From Solirubrobacter sp963736505 (GTDB lineage: Bacteria; Actinomycetota; Thermoleophilia; Solirubrobacterales; Solirubrobacteraceae), in NCBI GenBank assembly GCA_963736505.1, contig CAVTOZ010000003.1:372001-436000 (forward strand): a stretch of 64,000 nt of DNA, in the 5' to 3' direction. The position numbers were made by a program, and so were the translations under genes. Shown in pieces: positions 15,585-24,538 of the stretch (position 1 is its first letter; each line of letters starts with the position of its first letter). The notes under the pieces were generated by a model. The model saw only the letters and a program-made list of their open reading frames with translations. It ran no database searches and was not told the origin of the DNA.

Positions 15585-16616
15585 ATGGGCGTCATGAACG
15601 AGAACTCCGTGTATGTGCAGACCAACGATGCCGGGCGCAACGAGGTGCTCGCCTTCGGGCGTGCCGCCGACGGGACGCTCGCTCCGCGCGGCGCCGCCGC
15701 CACCGGTGGCCGTGGCACCGGCAAGCCGCATCTCGCCTCTCAGAGCTCGGTCGCGCTGAGCGATGATGGGCGTCATCTGCTGGTGGTCAACGCCGGCAGC
15801 GACGACGTGTCGCTGCTTGCCGTCGACGCCGGCGAGGTGCGCCTGGCCGATCGCGTCGCCTCGGGCGGGGCCGCGCCGACGAGCGTCGCCGTCTCCGGGT
15901 CGCTGGTGTACGTCCTGAACAACGGCAGCGCGAGCATCGCGGGCTTCCGCATCGAGGGTGACCGGCTCGTCTCACTTGAGGGCTCCAGCCGGGCGCTGAG
16001 CGCTCCCGACGCCGATCCCGCGCAGATCGCGTTCAGTCGTGACGGGCGCACGCTCGCCGTCACCGAGCGCGGCACGGACAGCATCAGCGCGTTCGCCGTC
16101 GATGAGCGCGGCTACGCCGACGGGCCGGCGACGATCCCCTCGAGCGGCAAGACGCCCTATGGGTTCGACTTCACGCGCGACGGCGCGATGATCGTCACGG
16201 AGGCGTTCGGCGGCGCGATCGGCGAGGCGGCGGCGTCGTCCTACGCGCTCGACGGCTCGTCTCTGTCGCCGGTCAGCGGCTCGGTCGCGGATACGCGCAG
16301 CGAGGTGTGCTGGGCGGCCGTGACCGCGGACGGGCGCTTCGCGTACGTGACGAACTTCGGCGACGGCACGATCTCCAGCTACGAGATCGCAGGCGACGGC
16401 AGCCTGATGCTGCGCGAGGCCGTGGCCGCCTCGACGCGGCTGGGCGAGAAGGGCATCCGCGACGAGGCGATCGCGCGCGACGGCCGGCACCTGTACGCGA
16501 TCGACGCGGACTCGCGGCAGCTCTTCGGCTGGGCGATCGGGTCCGCCGGCGAGCTCTCGCCGGTCGGCGAGATCAACGGGCTGCCCGAGACCGTCGCGGG
16601 GCTGGCGGCGAGCTGA
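15585..16616 (+). CDS. lactonase-family beta-propeller protein
   Basis: 343 residues (340 if started at the second ATG, 15594; no strong ribosome site decides it). Repeated blades are visible: SSVALSDDGRHLLVVNAGSD, QIAFSRDGRTLAVTERGTDS, YGFDFTRDGAMIVTEAF, WAAVTADGRFAYVTNFGDG, DEAIARDGRHLYAIDADSRQ. This is the seven-blade fold of 6-phosphogluconolactonase (Pgl)-like and YncE proteins. No signal peptide, so cytoplasmic. Most family members are annotated as lactonases without proof. The stop overlaps the VOC gene start (TGATG). Confidence 0.87.
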   Translation: MGVMNENSVYVQTNDAGRNEVLAFGRAADGTLAPRGAAATGGRGTGKPHLASQSSVALSDDGRHLLVVNAGSDDVSLLAVDAGEVRLADRVASGGAAPTSVAVSGSLVYVLNNGSASIAGFRIEGDRLVSLEGSSRALSAPDADPAQIAFSRDGRTLAVTERGTDSISAFAVDERGYADGPATIPSSGKTPYGFDFTRDGAMIVTEAFGGAIGEAAASSYALDGSSLSPVSGSVADTRSEVCWAAVTADGRFAYVTNFGDGTISSYEIAGDGSLMLREAVAASTRLGEKGIRDEAIARDGRHLYAIDADSRQLFGWAIGSAGELSPVGEINGLPETVAGLAAS

Positions 16617-16987
16617 TGCAACTGCGCGTCGCCCGGCACACCGAGCGTCTCGACGAGCTCGTCGCGTTCTACCGCGACGGGCTCGGGTTGCGCGAGATCG
16701 GCGGCTTCCGCGATCACGCCGGCTACGACGGCGTGTTCCTCGAGGTGCCGGACGCGAGTGCGCACCTGGAACTGACCACCGGCGGAGAACACGGTGCACC
16801 GGTGCCGCATCCCGAGTCGTTGCTCGTGCTCTACCTCGGCGATGAGCCGACGGTGCGCGCGGTCGCGGCTCGGCTCGGGGGAGCGCCGGTGACTCCGGCC
16901 AATCCGTACTGGGCGGAGCACGGCGTGACGTTCGAGGACCCGGACGGCTTTCGCGTCGTGCTCGTGCCCGAGACCTGGGGTGGCTGA
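16616..16987 (+). CDS. VOC-family (glyoxalase/bleomycin-resistance fold) protein
   Basis: 123 residues. VARHTERLDELVAFYRDGLG, FLEVPDASAHLELTT and GVTFEDPDGFRVVLVPE show the paired beta-alpha-beta modules of the vicinal-oxygen-chelate fold, with the usual His, Glu and late Glu metal-ligand positions at least partly kept (H8, E62-type, VLVPE). Metal-dependent lyase, isomerase or binding protein; substrate unknown. It shares one base with the stop of the lactonase gene, so the two are co-expressed. Confidence 0.87.
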   Translation: MQLRVARHTERLDELVAFYRDGLGLREIGGFRDHAGYDGVFLEVPDASAHLELTTGGEHGAPVPHPESLLVLYLGDEPTVRAVAARLGGAPVTPANPYWAEHGVTFEDPDGFRVVLVPETWGG

Positions 16988-17099
16988 TCAGGCCTCTTGC
17001 CGACGTTGCAGGCTGCATAACGAGCGCCGCGATCCTGCCGCCACGCGACGGGCCGTCCGTCACCCTCTTCGCCGTCCCTGCACAGCGCAGGTTTCCTCG

Positions 17100-17864
17100 C
17101 TAGCGCCGCGCGAACTCCGACAATCGCGGCAGCACCTTGCGCAGCATGCGCGAGACGGCTACCTGCGAGATGCCGAGCTGCTGCCCGATCTCGCGCTGCG
17201 TGAGCTCGTGACGGAAGCGCAGGCGGAGCGCGCGGTACTCGGCGGCGGACACGCACCGGAGCAGGTCATCGAGCAGCGCCCGCTGCTCGACCTGCCGGTA
17301 GGCGTTGTCGGGAGCGCCGAGCTCGTCGCCGAGCGTGCGGGTGCCGTCCTCCCCCGCGGGCGCCTGCAGCGACAAGGTCGCGTTCGCCCTCAAGGCATCG
17401 AGCGCCTCGAGCACGGCTTCCACCGACACGCCGCCGGCCCGGGCAAGCTCCGCGACGCTCGGCTCCCGGTTGAGCTCGGCGCCGAGCCGCTCGCGCGCGT
17501 AGTCGAGCCCGATCGCGAGTTCGTAGACGCGCCGCGGCAGTCGCACGGACCAGGTCGTATCGCGGTAGTGGCGCTTGAGCTCGCCCGCGATCGTGGGGAC
17601 GGCGTAGGACGAGAACGCGATGCCGCGACCGGGGTCGTAGCGGTCGATCGCCAGCAGCAGTCCGAGGCTGGCGACTTGGAACAGGTCGTCGTACGGCTCC
17701 CCGCGGTACATGTAGCCCGCCGCCAGGCGCCGGGCCAGCGGCAGGTGCCGTCGCACGAGCGCCTCGCGACACGCGGGATCCCGGGACGCGCGGTAGCGCT
17801 CGAACAGCTTCTGGTCGTCGCGGTGCATCTGAGGCTGCGGTAGGTCTGCGCCTCCGCCGCTCAA
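17100..17864 (-). CDS. SigB/SigF-type RNA polymerase sigma factor
   Basis: 254 residues with regions 2, 3 and 4 of the group-3 sigma factors. Region 2: EALVRRHLPLARRLAAGYMY, then YDDLFQVASLGLLLAIDRYD and GIAFSSYAVPTIAGELKRHY. The segment RDTTWSVRLPRRVYEL follows, then region 3, and region 4 ends LTQREIGQQLGISQVAVSRM. This subfamily directs general stress or sporulation regulons and is normally held by an anti-sigma/anti-anti-sigma switch, not encoded here. It is divergent from the ferritin-like gene, a plausible stress target. Confidence 0.92.
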   Translation of the reverse strand: MSGGGADLPQPQMHRDDQKLFERYRASRDPACREALVRRHLPLARRLAAGYMYRGEPYDDLFQVASLGLLLAIDRYDPGRGIAFSSYAVPTIAGELKRHYRDTTWSVRLPRRVYELAIGLDYARERLGAELNREPSVAELARAGGVSVEAVLEALDALRANATLSLQAPAGEDGTRTLGDELGAPDNAYRQVEQRALLDDLLRCVSAAEYRALRLRFRHELTQREIGQQLGISQVAVSRMLRKVLPRLSEFARR

Positions 17865-17925
17865 GCGGCGCCACGGCTCGGCCGCGGGTTGCCGCAGGCA
17901 CGCGGCGGCCTACCGCCCGGCCGAA

Positions 17926-18462
17926 GTGATGATCGCGAGATTCGATGCACCGGCCCGGCTGTTCTCCCACCGGCTCGGGTCCGCGCTCACGATGGAGCGC
18001 GAAGGCGCGGAGACCTTGGACACCTTCGCGCACGCTGCGCGCAGCCAGGAGCTCAAGCACCTCCTGCGCGAGCACGAGGGAGAGACCGGCTGGCACATCG
18101 TCCGGATCGAGCAGGCATTCCGCATCCTCGGTATCGCGATCGAGGACCACCCGTGCCCGCCGATCGAGGCGATCGACAAACAGGCGCGAGCGCAGATGAA
18201 GCGGGCCGACGATGCGCTCGTCGACGATGTGATCCTTGCCGCCGCAGCCGCGGCTGAGCACCACGAGATCGCGGTGTATGACTGGTTGATCGCCCAAGCG
18301 GACGCCGTCGGTACGCGAGCGGTCGCTGAGCTGCTCCGGACGAGCCGTGACCAGGAGCGACGGGCGCTGGCGGAGATCCGGCGGAGGATCTCCGCGAAGG
18401 CGCACGTCCCGGTGCGCCGCATCCTGGCCGGCCCGGCGACGCGCCGCGCGATCGAACGGTGA
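17926..18462 (+). CDS. ferritin-like DUF892 (YciE/YciF family) protein
   Basis: 178 residues, all helical. The repeated Glu and ExxH pattern of the ferritin-like fold is visible: LTMEREGAETLDTFAHAARS, ELKHLLREHEGETGWHIVRI, AAAEHHEIAVYDWLIAQA, TSRDQERRALAEIRRRI. DUF892 proteins are stress-induced and bind di-metal centres. It starts at ATG 17926 (or the next codon) and is divergent from the SigB/F-type sigma gene. Confidence 0.85.
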   Translation: MMIARFDAPARLFSHRLGSALTMEREGAETLDTFAHAARSQELKHLLREHEGETGWHIVRIEQAFRILGIAIEDHPCPPIEAIDKQARAQMKRADDALVDDVILAAAAAAEHHEIAVYDWLIAQADAVGTRAVAELLRTSRDQERRALAEIRRRISAKAHVPVRRILAGPATRRAIER

Positions 18463-18561
18463 GCGGGGGTGGCGCCCTCGCTCCTCGGCTTGCCGATGCC
18501 GGCTCACGACCTACCTCCGGGCGTCGCGTGTGACGTGGCGCGATGAGCGGAAGGAGCGAGA

Positions 18562-19200
18562 ATGGCTGATCAAAGCAGGGGCGTCGTCTACGAGGGCCCA
18601 GGCACGGTCGAGGTCAAGGACATCGATTACCCGAGCTTCGTGCTCCGGGAGGGTCCCGGCGTCCCGCCGGAGAGCGTCGGGGGCGAATGCCATCACGGGG
18701 TCATCCTGCGGATCGTCTCGACGAACATCTGCGGCTCGGACCAGCACATGGTCCGCGGGCGCACCACCGCGCCGCCTGGTCTGATCCTCGGGCACGAGAT
18801 CACGGGCGAGGTGATCGAGAAGGGTCGCGACGTCGAGTTCCTGCGCGAAGGCGACCTCGTGTCGGTCCCGTTCAACATCGCGTGCGGGCGCTGCCGGAAC
18901 TGCAAGGAGCGCAAGACGGGAGTCTGCCTGACGGCGAACCCGGAGCGCCCGGGCGCGGCGTACGGCTACGTGGACATGGGCGGCTGGCCCGGCGGCCAAG
19001 CTCGGTACGTGATGGTGCCGTACGCCGACTTCCTCCATCGCATGCACAGTCGGAGAGCGGCAGCGGCTCGGCCATCCGGAGCGACCCGGGTAACGCGCGT
19101 CGCAGACGTCCGGGTCTGCGAAATTTTGAGAGGTGAATGGGGCGGGCCGGCGGCTCGCGCGATTCGTCGCCGAAGGTCGCGCTTCAGCGGGCTGGCCTAG
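18562..19200 (+). pseudogene. fdhA: truncated zinc alcohol dehydrogenase, glutathione-independent formaldehyde dehydrogenase type
   Basis: Good ribosome site (AAGGAG, six bases) and an intact N-terminal 155 residues: VVYEGPGTVEVKDIDYPSF, TNICGSDQHMVRGRTTAP with the catalytic Cys, GLILGHEITGEVIEKG, NIACGRCRNCKERKTGVC with the structural-zinc cysteines, and GYVDMGGWPGGQARYVMVPY followed by ADF. After about 19035 the similarity stops and the frame reads Arg/Ala-rich nonsense to a TAG. The Rossmann NAD domain (about 240 residues) is absent. A 5' gene piece left by a deletion or rearrangement. Confidence 0.8.
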
Positions 19201-19510
19201 TCGGGATTAGGGCGTTGGAAGTAGGCGGGGGGCGGGTGCGCGGCCCGCCATGCCTCGCGCAGGAGTTGCTCGTGAGTTTCGGCGAACACGTGGCGATCGT
19301 CGACGTCGTCGAGCACGCGGCAGAGGACTTCGCCGCCGACCGCAGTGGCAAGAACGCGGGTGATGACCACCGGCTGGCGTCCGGTGAGGAGGGCGATCAG
19401 GCGGTTGCTGCCGGCCCATGCCTGACCGACGGCGACCAGTCGTCCGTGGCGGCGGGCCTCTTCGCGCAGACACCCGAGGGCACGTAGCAGACGGCGTACG
19501 GCGTTTCGCT
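19197..19510 (-). other. possible gene remnant on the minus strand, no start seen
   Basis: A minus-strand frame ending at the TAG complementary to 19197-19199 has good protein character for about 100 codons: RRLLRALGCLREEARRHGRL, VAVGQAWAGSNRLIALLTGR, VVITRVLATAVGGEVLCRVL, DDRHVFAETHEQLLREAWRA. A TGA closes it upstream near 19520 and there is no ATG or GTG. I do not recognise it. With the truncated dehydrogenase at 18562 it suggests a rearranged join between about 19035 and 19520. The rest of 19200-19683 shows nothing on the plus strand until the next gene. Confidence 0.3.
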
Positions 19511-19683
19511 GACATCAAGCCGCCCGCCGCCGATGCCGATGGCGTGGGAAGCACCGGCGAACCGTGGCGCGCACGCCGGTTCCTCTCGCGCCACAGGCCT
19601 TCTCGGCGTCGTCCGGTCGACGGCTCTGCGCTGCCTTGCCGCCTCCCTTGGGCTCAGCCCGCTTATCAGGAAGTCACGCCTCA

Positions 19684-21639
19684 ATGCGTATATCCCGCAG
19701 GACCCTCGCGCCGCTCGCTCTGGCCGGCACGCTTCTGTGCACGCTCGCCGGCGCCGCCAGCGCGCAGGCCGCTTTTCAGATCGACCTGCCCGCAGCCGGC
19801 GCGTACGTCAACGACACCACGCCGACGGTGTCGTTCTCCGGCGCCACCGCGCTGTCGTCGGTGACGCTCAACGTCGACGGCATCGCGGTCGACGCCGGCT
19901 CGACCGGCGCCACCGACGCTCTCGGCACCGGCACCATCACCCCGACGGCTCCGGTCACGCTGGGCTCCCGAACCGAGGTGGTGCTGTCGCTGGATGACAG
20001 CTTGCTGGGGCGCAGCGGAGACGTCCACGTGTTCGTCGACCAGTTCCCGGACATCTCGGGAACCGGTGATGCCAGCACCGTCGATGCCGGCGACGTGCAC
20101 TTCGACGTCTCGAGCGCGATTCCCGGCAACGACGTCGAGCTCCGCGACGCCGGCGCCGACGCCATCGTCGGAAACGGCGACGACGTGCTGCTCGCGACCG
20201 CGCCGGCCGCAGACCCGGGTCGCAACGTGGACGACATGACGCCGGACGATCCGCTGGACGCCGGCTCGCACACCCTGTACGCGGTCACCCTGGACGACAA
20301 CGGCAGGGCCAGCTCGCCGTCCGACGCCGTCACGTTCGACGTGGCGCCCGCCGCACCGTCGTACGCCGACCTGTTCACCACGGCGCGCCTGAACCAGAGC
20401 TCGCCCCCCATCCACATCGCCGGCGTCGACCCGACCGCCAGCAAGGTCACGCTCTATGAGGTCCAGGACGTCGGCGGCGTCGGCACGAACGTCGAAGTCG
20501 GCAGCACCACGACCGTCGACGCCGTCCACGGCACCGCGACGGTGACCCCGTCCTCGGGTTTCGCCGACGGCTACCACTCGCTGGCCATCGCGCAGACGGT
20601 CAACAGCGTCGAGAGCCTGACCAACGGCGTCTCCGACGCGCTCGCGCAGATCCAGATCCTGACGTCCGCGCCGGTGCTCGAGACCTCCTTCTCCGGCACG
20701 CTGACCAACGACAACACGCCGTACTTCGACGCGTCGAACACGCTGACGAACGGCACCGACAACCGCACGTTCGCGTATCTCTATCTCGACGGCCAGCGAG
20801 CCGGCCAGTCCGACCCGATGTTCAGCGGCGGAGTCTCCGGCATGCAGGCCGATGACCCCATCGCCGAAGGCGCGCACAGCGCGTACGTGGTCACGGTCGA
20901 CGACCTCGGCCACGAGAGCGCGGTCCATTCCAACACGGTCTCCTTCACGGTCGACACCGTCGGCCCCGCGGCGCCGAGCGTCAAGTCGCCGGCTGACGGC
21001 TCCACGACGACGACATCGCTGCCGGTCCTGACGGTCACGACCGAGCCGGGCGCGATCGCGCACGTGGTGGTCGATGACGTCGGCGAGGAGATCGACCAGA
21101 CCGCCGACTCGAGCGGCAACGTGACGTTCACGCTGACGCAGGCGCTCGCCGACGGCGCGCACGCGCTGCACGTGTTCTCCCGCGACGCCGCCGGCAACTA
21201 CGGCGACGTGACCTCCACGACGTTCAACGTGCTGACGCCCAAGCCCCCGACCCCGACGCCCCCGCCGGCCGCGACACCGCCGGCGCCGACGAAGCCGCCG
21301 GTCACGACCGACCCCGACGGCGACGGCATCGCCAACGGCTGGACCGTCGGCGGCAAGACCGCTCCGGCGCCCGGCGCGCCGAAGGCGAGCGTCACCGGCG
21401 GCAAGGTCAAGCTCAAGCTCACCGCGGCACCTGCGGGCGCGAAGTCCATCCGCGTCTATCGCGCCGACGGCAAGGGCGGCTACAAGCTCGTGAAGACGCT
21501 GACGGCGAAGAGCAAGACGTTCACCGACAGCACCGTCAAGGCCGGCCATTCGTACAAGTACAAGACGGTCGGCGTCAACGCCAAGGGCCAGCAGGGCAAG
21601 GCCTCCAAGACGGCGACGGCGAAGATCAAGAAGAAGTAG
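19684..21639 (+). CDS. secreted multi-domain Ig-like surface protein
   Basis: 651 residues from the ATG at 19684, chosen because a signal peptide begins there (RISRRTLAPLALAGTLLCTL, cleavage after AGAASAQA). The body is made of beta-sandwich repeats with DDTPTVSFSG-like starts, endings like AGSHTLYAVTLDDNGRASSP and EGAHSAYVVTVDDLGHES, and VNVTF-type strands typical of bacterial Ig-like modules. A Pro/Thr linker near residues 520-540 leads to DPDGDGIANGW, a calcium-binding thrombospondin-3-type loop. The end is a Lys-rich FN3-like domain finishing AKIKKK. Likely attached to or released at the cell surface; no LPXTG signal. Confidence 0.8.
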   Translation: MRISRRTLAPLALAGTLLCTLAGAASAQAAFQIDLPAAGAYVNDTTPTVSFSGATALSSVTLNVDGIAVDAGSTGATDALGTGTITPTAPVTLGSRTEVVLSLDDSLLGRSGDVHVFVDQFPDISGTGDASTVDAGDVHFDVSSAIPGNDVELRDAGADAIVGNGDDVLLATAPAADPGRNVDDMTPDDPLDAGSHTLYAVTLDDNGRASSPSDAVTFDVAPAAPSYADLFTTARLNQSSPPIHIAGVDPTASKVTLYEVQDVGGVGTNVEVGSTTTVDAVHGTATVTPSSGFADGYHSLAIAQTVNSVESLTNGVSDALAQIQILTSAPVLETSFSGTLTNDNTPYFDASNTLTNGTDNRTFAYLYLDGQRAGQSDPMFSGGVSGMQADDPIAEGAHSAYVVTVDDLGHESAVHSNTVSFTVDTVGPAAPSVKSPADGSTTTTSLPVLTVTTEPGAIAHVVVDDVGEEIDQTADSSGNVTFTLTQALADGAHALHVFSRDAAGNYGDVTSTTFNVLTPKPPTPTPPPAATPPAPTKPPVTTDPDGDGIANGWTVGGKTAPAPGAPKASVTGGKVKLKLTAAPAGAKSIRVYRADGKGGYKLVKTLTAKSKTFTDSTVKAGHSYKYKTVGVNAKGQQGKASKTATAKIKKK

Positions 21640-21646
21640 CCCGACG

Positions 21647-21676
21647 CTGACGGGCGCCCGCACGGGCGCCCGTCAG
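21647..21676. terminator. bidirectional intrinsic terminator
   Basis: A perfect 14-bp stem (CTGACGGGCGCCCG and its complement) around a CA loop, between convergent genes ending at 21639 and 21696. No T-run follows, as usual in high-GC actinobacteria. Confidence 0.8.
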
Positions 21677-21695
21677 ACCCGTTTGTCGGCCGCGC

Positions 21696-22862
21696 TCAGG
21701 CGAAGGCGCCGATTCCGGTGATGTCGCGTCCCACGATCAGCGCCTGCATCGTCTCGGTGCCCTCGTAGGTGTGGATCACCTCGATGTCGCCCATGTGGCG
21801 GATCACGTGGTTCTCGAGCAGCACGCCGTTGCCGCCGAGCAGGTCGCGGGCCTCGGCGATCACCGCGCGCGCCTTGCGCGTGTTGTTGAGCTTGGCGAGG
21901 CCGGCGATCGTGTCGGTCATCCGGCCCTCGTCCTCCAGGCGCGCGAGCTGCATGCAGTAGAGCTGCATGCCCGTGACCTCGGCGAGCATCTTCACGAGCC
22001 GGTCCTGGACGATCTGGAACGCGGCGAGCGGCTTGCCGAACTGGACGCGCTGCTTCGCGTAGCTCAGCGCCGCGTCGTAGGCCGCGACGGCATGCCCGAG
22101 CGCGCCCCACGCGCAGGTGGCGCGGGTCGTGATCAGCACGCGGCCGGCGTCCTTGAACGAGTGCGTGCCGGGCAGCCACTCGCCGCGCGCGCCGTCGAGC
22201 GTGATCTGCGCCTGCCAGATCGCGCGCGTCGCGCCCTTGCCGCCCAGCGTCACGCCGGTGTAGCCCTCCTGCGCGGTCTCGACGAGGAAGCCCTTGACCT
22301 GACCGTCCGCGACGTCGCGCGCCCACACCACGACCACGTCGGCGATCGAGCCGTTGCCGATCCAGCGCTTGCTGCCGTCGAGGATCCAGGCGTCGCCGTC
22401 GCGCCGGGCGGTCGTCTCCAGTGCCACGCTGTCGGAGCCGTGGGCGGGCTCGGTCAGCGCGAAGGCGCCGATCGCGTCCAGTCGCGCCATCGCCGGCAGC
22501 CAGCGCTGCTTCTGCTCCTCCGAGCCGAGCAGCGCGAGCGACTTCATCGCCAGTCCGGACTGCACGCCGAGGAACGTCCCGAGGCTGCCGTCGCCGCGGT
22601 GCAGCTCCATGTTCACCAGCCCGCGCGCGAGCGGCGACATCCCGGGCGAGCCGTAGCCGTCGATGTCCTCGCCGTACAGGCCGAGGTCGGCGAGCCGGCG
22701 CATCAGCGGCCACGGCAGCTCGGCCTTCTCCCAGTAGTCGTTGATCACCGGGAGGACCTCGTCGTCGACGAAGCGCCGCGTGGCGATGAAGTGGTCCCAC
22801 TGCTCCGCGGTGAACTGCTCGCGGACGCCGAAGTAGTCGGTCGGAAGGGCTCTAGCGAGCAT
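21696..22862 (-). CDS. acyl-CoA dehydrogenase, glutaryl-CoA dehydrogenase-like
   Basis: 388 residues. FAD-binding and substrate motifs: IGAFALTEPAHGSDSVALET, DAWILDGSKRWIGNGSIADV, RVQFGKPLAAFQIVQDRLVK and the C-terminal HTYEGTETMQALIVGRDITG, whose Glu in YEGT is the catalytic base position of glutaryl-CoA dehydrogenases. It oxidises an acyl-CoA to an enoyl-CoA and passes electrons to ETF. Its ATG lies inside the 3' end of phaC (11-nt overlap), so it is translated with the polymerase and probably links fatty-acid oxidation with PHA storage. Confidence 0.9.
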   Translation of the reverse strand: MLARALPTDYFGVREQFTAEQWDHFIATRRFVDDEVLPVINDYWEKAELPWPLMRRLADLGLYGEDIDGYGSPGMSPLARGLVNMELHRGDGSLGTFLGVQSGLAMKSLALLGSEEQKQRWLPAMARLDAIGAFALTEPAHGSDSVALETTARRDGDAWILDGSKRWIGNGSIADVVVVWARDVADGQVKGFLVETAQEGYTGVTLGGKGATRAIWQAQITLDGARGEWLPGTHSFKDAGRVLITTRATCAWGALGHAVAAYDAALSYAKQRVQFGKPLAAFQIVQDRLVKMLAEVTGMQLYCMQLARLEDEGRMTDTIAGLAKLNNTRKARAVIAEARDLLGGNGVLLENHVIRHMGDIEVIHTYEGTETMQALIVGRDITGIGAFA

Positions 22863-24453
22863 GGACGTAGCTCCCCGGGGCCTTGGCCCCGCGATCGCGG
22901 ATCTTCGGTGCGGTGACCGGCGTACCCGAGCGGGCGGCCAGCCATTGGGCGTAGTCGGGCCACCAGGAGCCCTGGTGGGTGGGCCCGTCGGCGCCGACGC
23001 GATAGCTCGCGCGGCTGTCCTCCGCCGGCGGGTTGACGAGCGCCTGGATGTGGCCGGAGGTGGAGAGGATGAAGCGCGACTCGCCGCCCAGCAGCTCGCT
23101 CGAGCGGGCCGCGTTCTCCCACGGGATGATGTGGTCGGTGAGGCCGGCGACGATGTAGTTGTCGACGTCGACCTTGCCCAGGTCGACGGGCGAGCCGAGC
23201 ACCTCCATCGCGCCCGGGCGCGTCATCGAGTTGTCGAGCGCGAGCCGGATGAAGTCGCGGTGCAGGCCTGCAGCGAGGCGGACGGTGTCCTGGTTCCAGT
23301 AGAGGACGTCGAACGCCGGCGGTTGCTTGCCGAGCAGGTACTGGTTGACGACGTAGTTCCACACGAGGTCGTTCGGGCGCAGCCAGGTGAAGACGCCGGC
23401 CAGCGCCTCGCCGGTCACGTAGCCGCGGCGGGCGGAGTCCGCGACGGCCGCGGCGGCGACCTCGCGCGAGGTGAACGCCGAAGCCGTGCCGGCGCGCTCG
23501 TTGTCGAGCGCGCAGACCATCAGCGTCAGCGAGGCGATCTCGCCGAGCCGGCCTTCGGCGGCGAGGTGGCCGACCAGCCCGGCCGTGAGGATCCCGCCCG
23601 AGCAGGCGGCGTTGAGGTGCACCGACGCGCTGCCGGTGAGCGCGGCGACCTTGTCGCGCGCCTCGAGGATCGCGTCGGCGTAGGTGTCGAAGTCGAAGTG
23701 CCCCTGCTCGGCGTCCGGGTTGCGCCACGAGATGGCGAAGACCTGGTGGCCCTGGCCGACGAGGTACTCGACGAGGCTGCGGCCCGGCGCGAGGTCGAGC
23801 ACGTAGAACTTGTTGATCGTCGGCGGCACGAACAACACCGGCGTGGGGTGGACCTTGTCGGTCTGCGGCGTGTAGCGGATCAGCTCGAGCACCTCGGTCC
23901 GCAGCACGACGTGCCCGGGCGTGACCGCGAGGTTCTCGCCGAGCGCGAACGGCGCCGTGTCGACCGTCGAGGGCAGGTGCGGGAAGTCGCCGGCGAAGGT
24001 GCGCGCGCCGCGCACGAGATTCAGGCCGCCCTGGTCGACGATCGCCTTGACCACGGTCGGGTTCGTCAGCGGGAAGTTGCTGGGCGCGATCGCGTCGAGC
24101 AGGTTGCCGACGGCGAAGCGCGCCTGGCGCTCGGCGCGCCAGTCGAGCCGCGCGTCGTCGATCAGCCCGTCCGCGGTCTCGCCCAGCGCGAGGTGGGCCT
24201 GCAGGATTCTCCGGTACAGCCAGGACGACTGCCAGGCAGGATCGGCGAAGCGGCGGTCGCGCTTGCCGGGCGCGGCGGTCGAGCGTCCGGCGGCCACGCG
24301 GGCCAGCTCGGCGCCGAGCCCGCCGAGGCGGCGGGCGGTCTTGCGCGGCCGGCGGGCCAGGCCCGTGGCCAGCCCGACGGGCGGGACGAGGTGGGGGCCG
24401 CCGCTGTCGGTGAGCATCACGTCGAGGGCGGCCTGGATCGGTGCATCGGTCAT
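22852..24453 (-). CDS. phaC: class II-like poly(3-hydroxyalkanoate) synthase
   Basis: 533 residues from the ATG at 24453; an ATG 36 bases earlier exists but adds residues without homology character. Typical PhaC features: WLYRRILQAHLAL, NFPLTNPTVVKAIVDQGGLN, PVLFVPPTINKFYVLDLAPG, FAISWRNPDAEQGHFDFDTY. The polymerase box NAACSGG carries nucleophile C284. The acid is Asp in GLTDHIIPW and the base His in STSGHIQALVNPP. The first Gly of the usual GxCxGG box is Ala here. It polymerises hydroxyacyl-CoA at the granule surface. Neighbours (PHA depolymerase-like hydrolase, acyl-CoA dehydrogenase, CoA ligase) support medium-chain PHA metabolism. Confidence 0.9.
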   Translation of the reverse strand: MTDAPIQAALDVMLTDSGGPHLVPPVGLATGLARRPRKTARRLGGLGAELARVAAGRSTAAPGKRDRRFADPAWQSSWLYRRILQAHLALGETADGLIDDARLDWRAERQARFAVGNLLDAIAPSNFPLTNPTVVKAIVDQGGLNLVRGARTFAGDFPHLPSTVDTAPFALGENLAVTPGHVVLRTEVLELIRYTPQTDKVHPTPVLFVPPTINKFYVLDLAPGRSLVEYLVGQGHQVFAISWRNPDAEQGHFDFDTYADAILEARDKVAALTGSASVHLNAACSGGILTAGLVGHLAAEGRLGEIASLTLMVCALDNERAGTASAFTSREVAAAAVADSARRGYVTGEALAGVFTWLRPNDLVWNYVVNQYLLGKQPPAFDVLYWNQDTVRLAAGLHRDFIRLALDNSMTRPGAMEVLGSPVDLGKVDVDNYIVAGLTDHIIPWENAARSSELLGGESRFILSTSGHIQALVNPPAEDSRASYRVGADGPTHQGSWWPDYAQWLAARSGTPVTAPKIRDRGAKAPGSYVHAR

Positions 24454-24521
24454 GGGCGTCAGTGTCCGCCCACAACGGCACGGCGTCATTGCGTCCGGAG
24501 CCCGAACATCCTGCGCTCGCG

Positions 24522-24538
24522 TTGTGATCGGATCACAT
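24522..24538. promoter_or_regulatory. 17-bp palindromic motif before phaC
   Basis: TTGTGATCGGATCACAT contains the perfect odd-centred palindrome TGTGATC-G-GATCACA. It lies 69-85 bases before the phaC ATG and overlaps the last codons of the upstream hydrolase gene. The same motif, 13 of 17 bases identical, occurs at 26438-26454 between the PucR regulator and the acyl-CoA ligase. It is probably the binding site of the locus regulator and implies a separate phaC promoter. Confidence 0.6.

Noticed and set aside
19681..21663. 660-aa open frame antisense to the Ig-like secreted protein
   Set aside because: Shadow frame; the plus strand has a signal peptide, ordered beta repeats and a terminator.
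22745..24481. 578-aa minus-strand frame overlapping phaC
   Set aside because: Arg-rich shadow in another frame of the PHA synthase gene.
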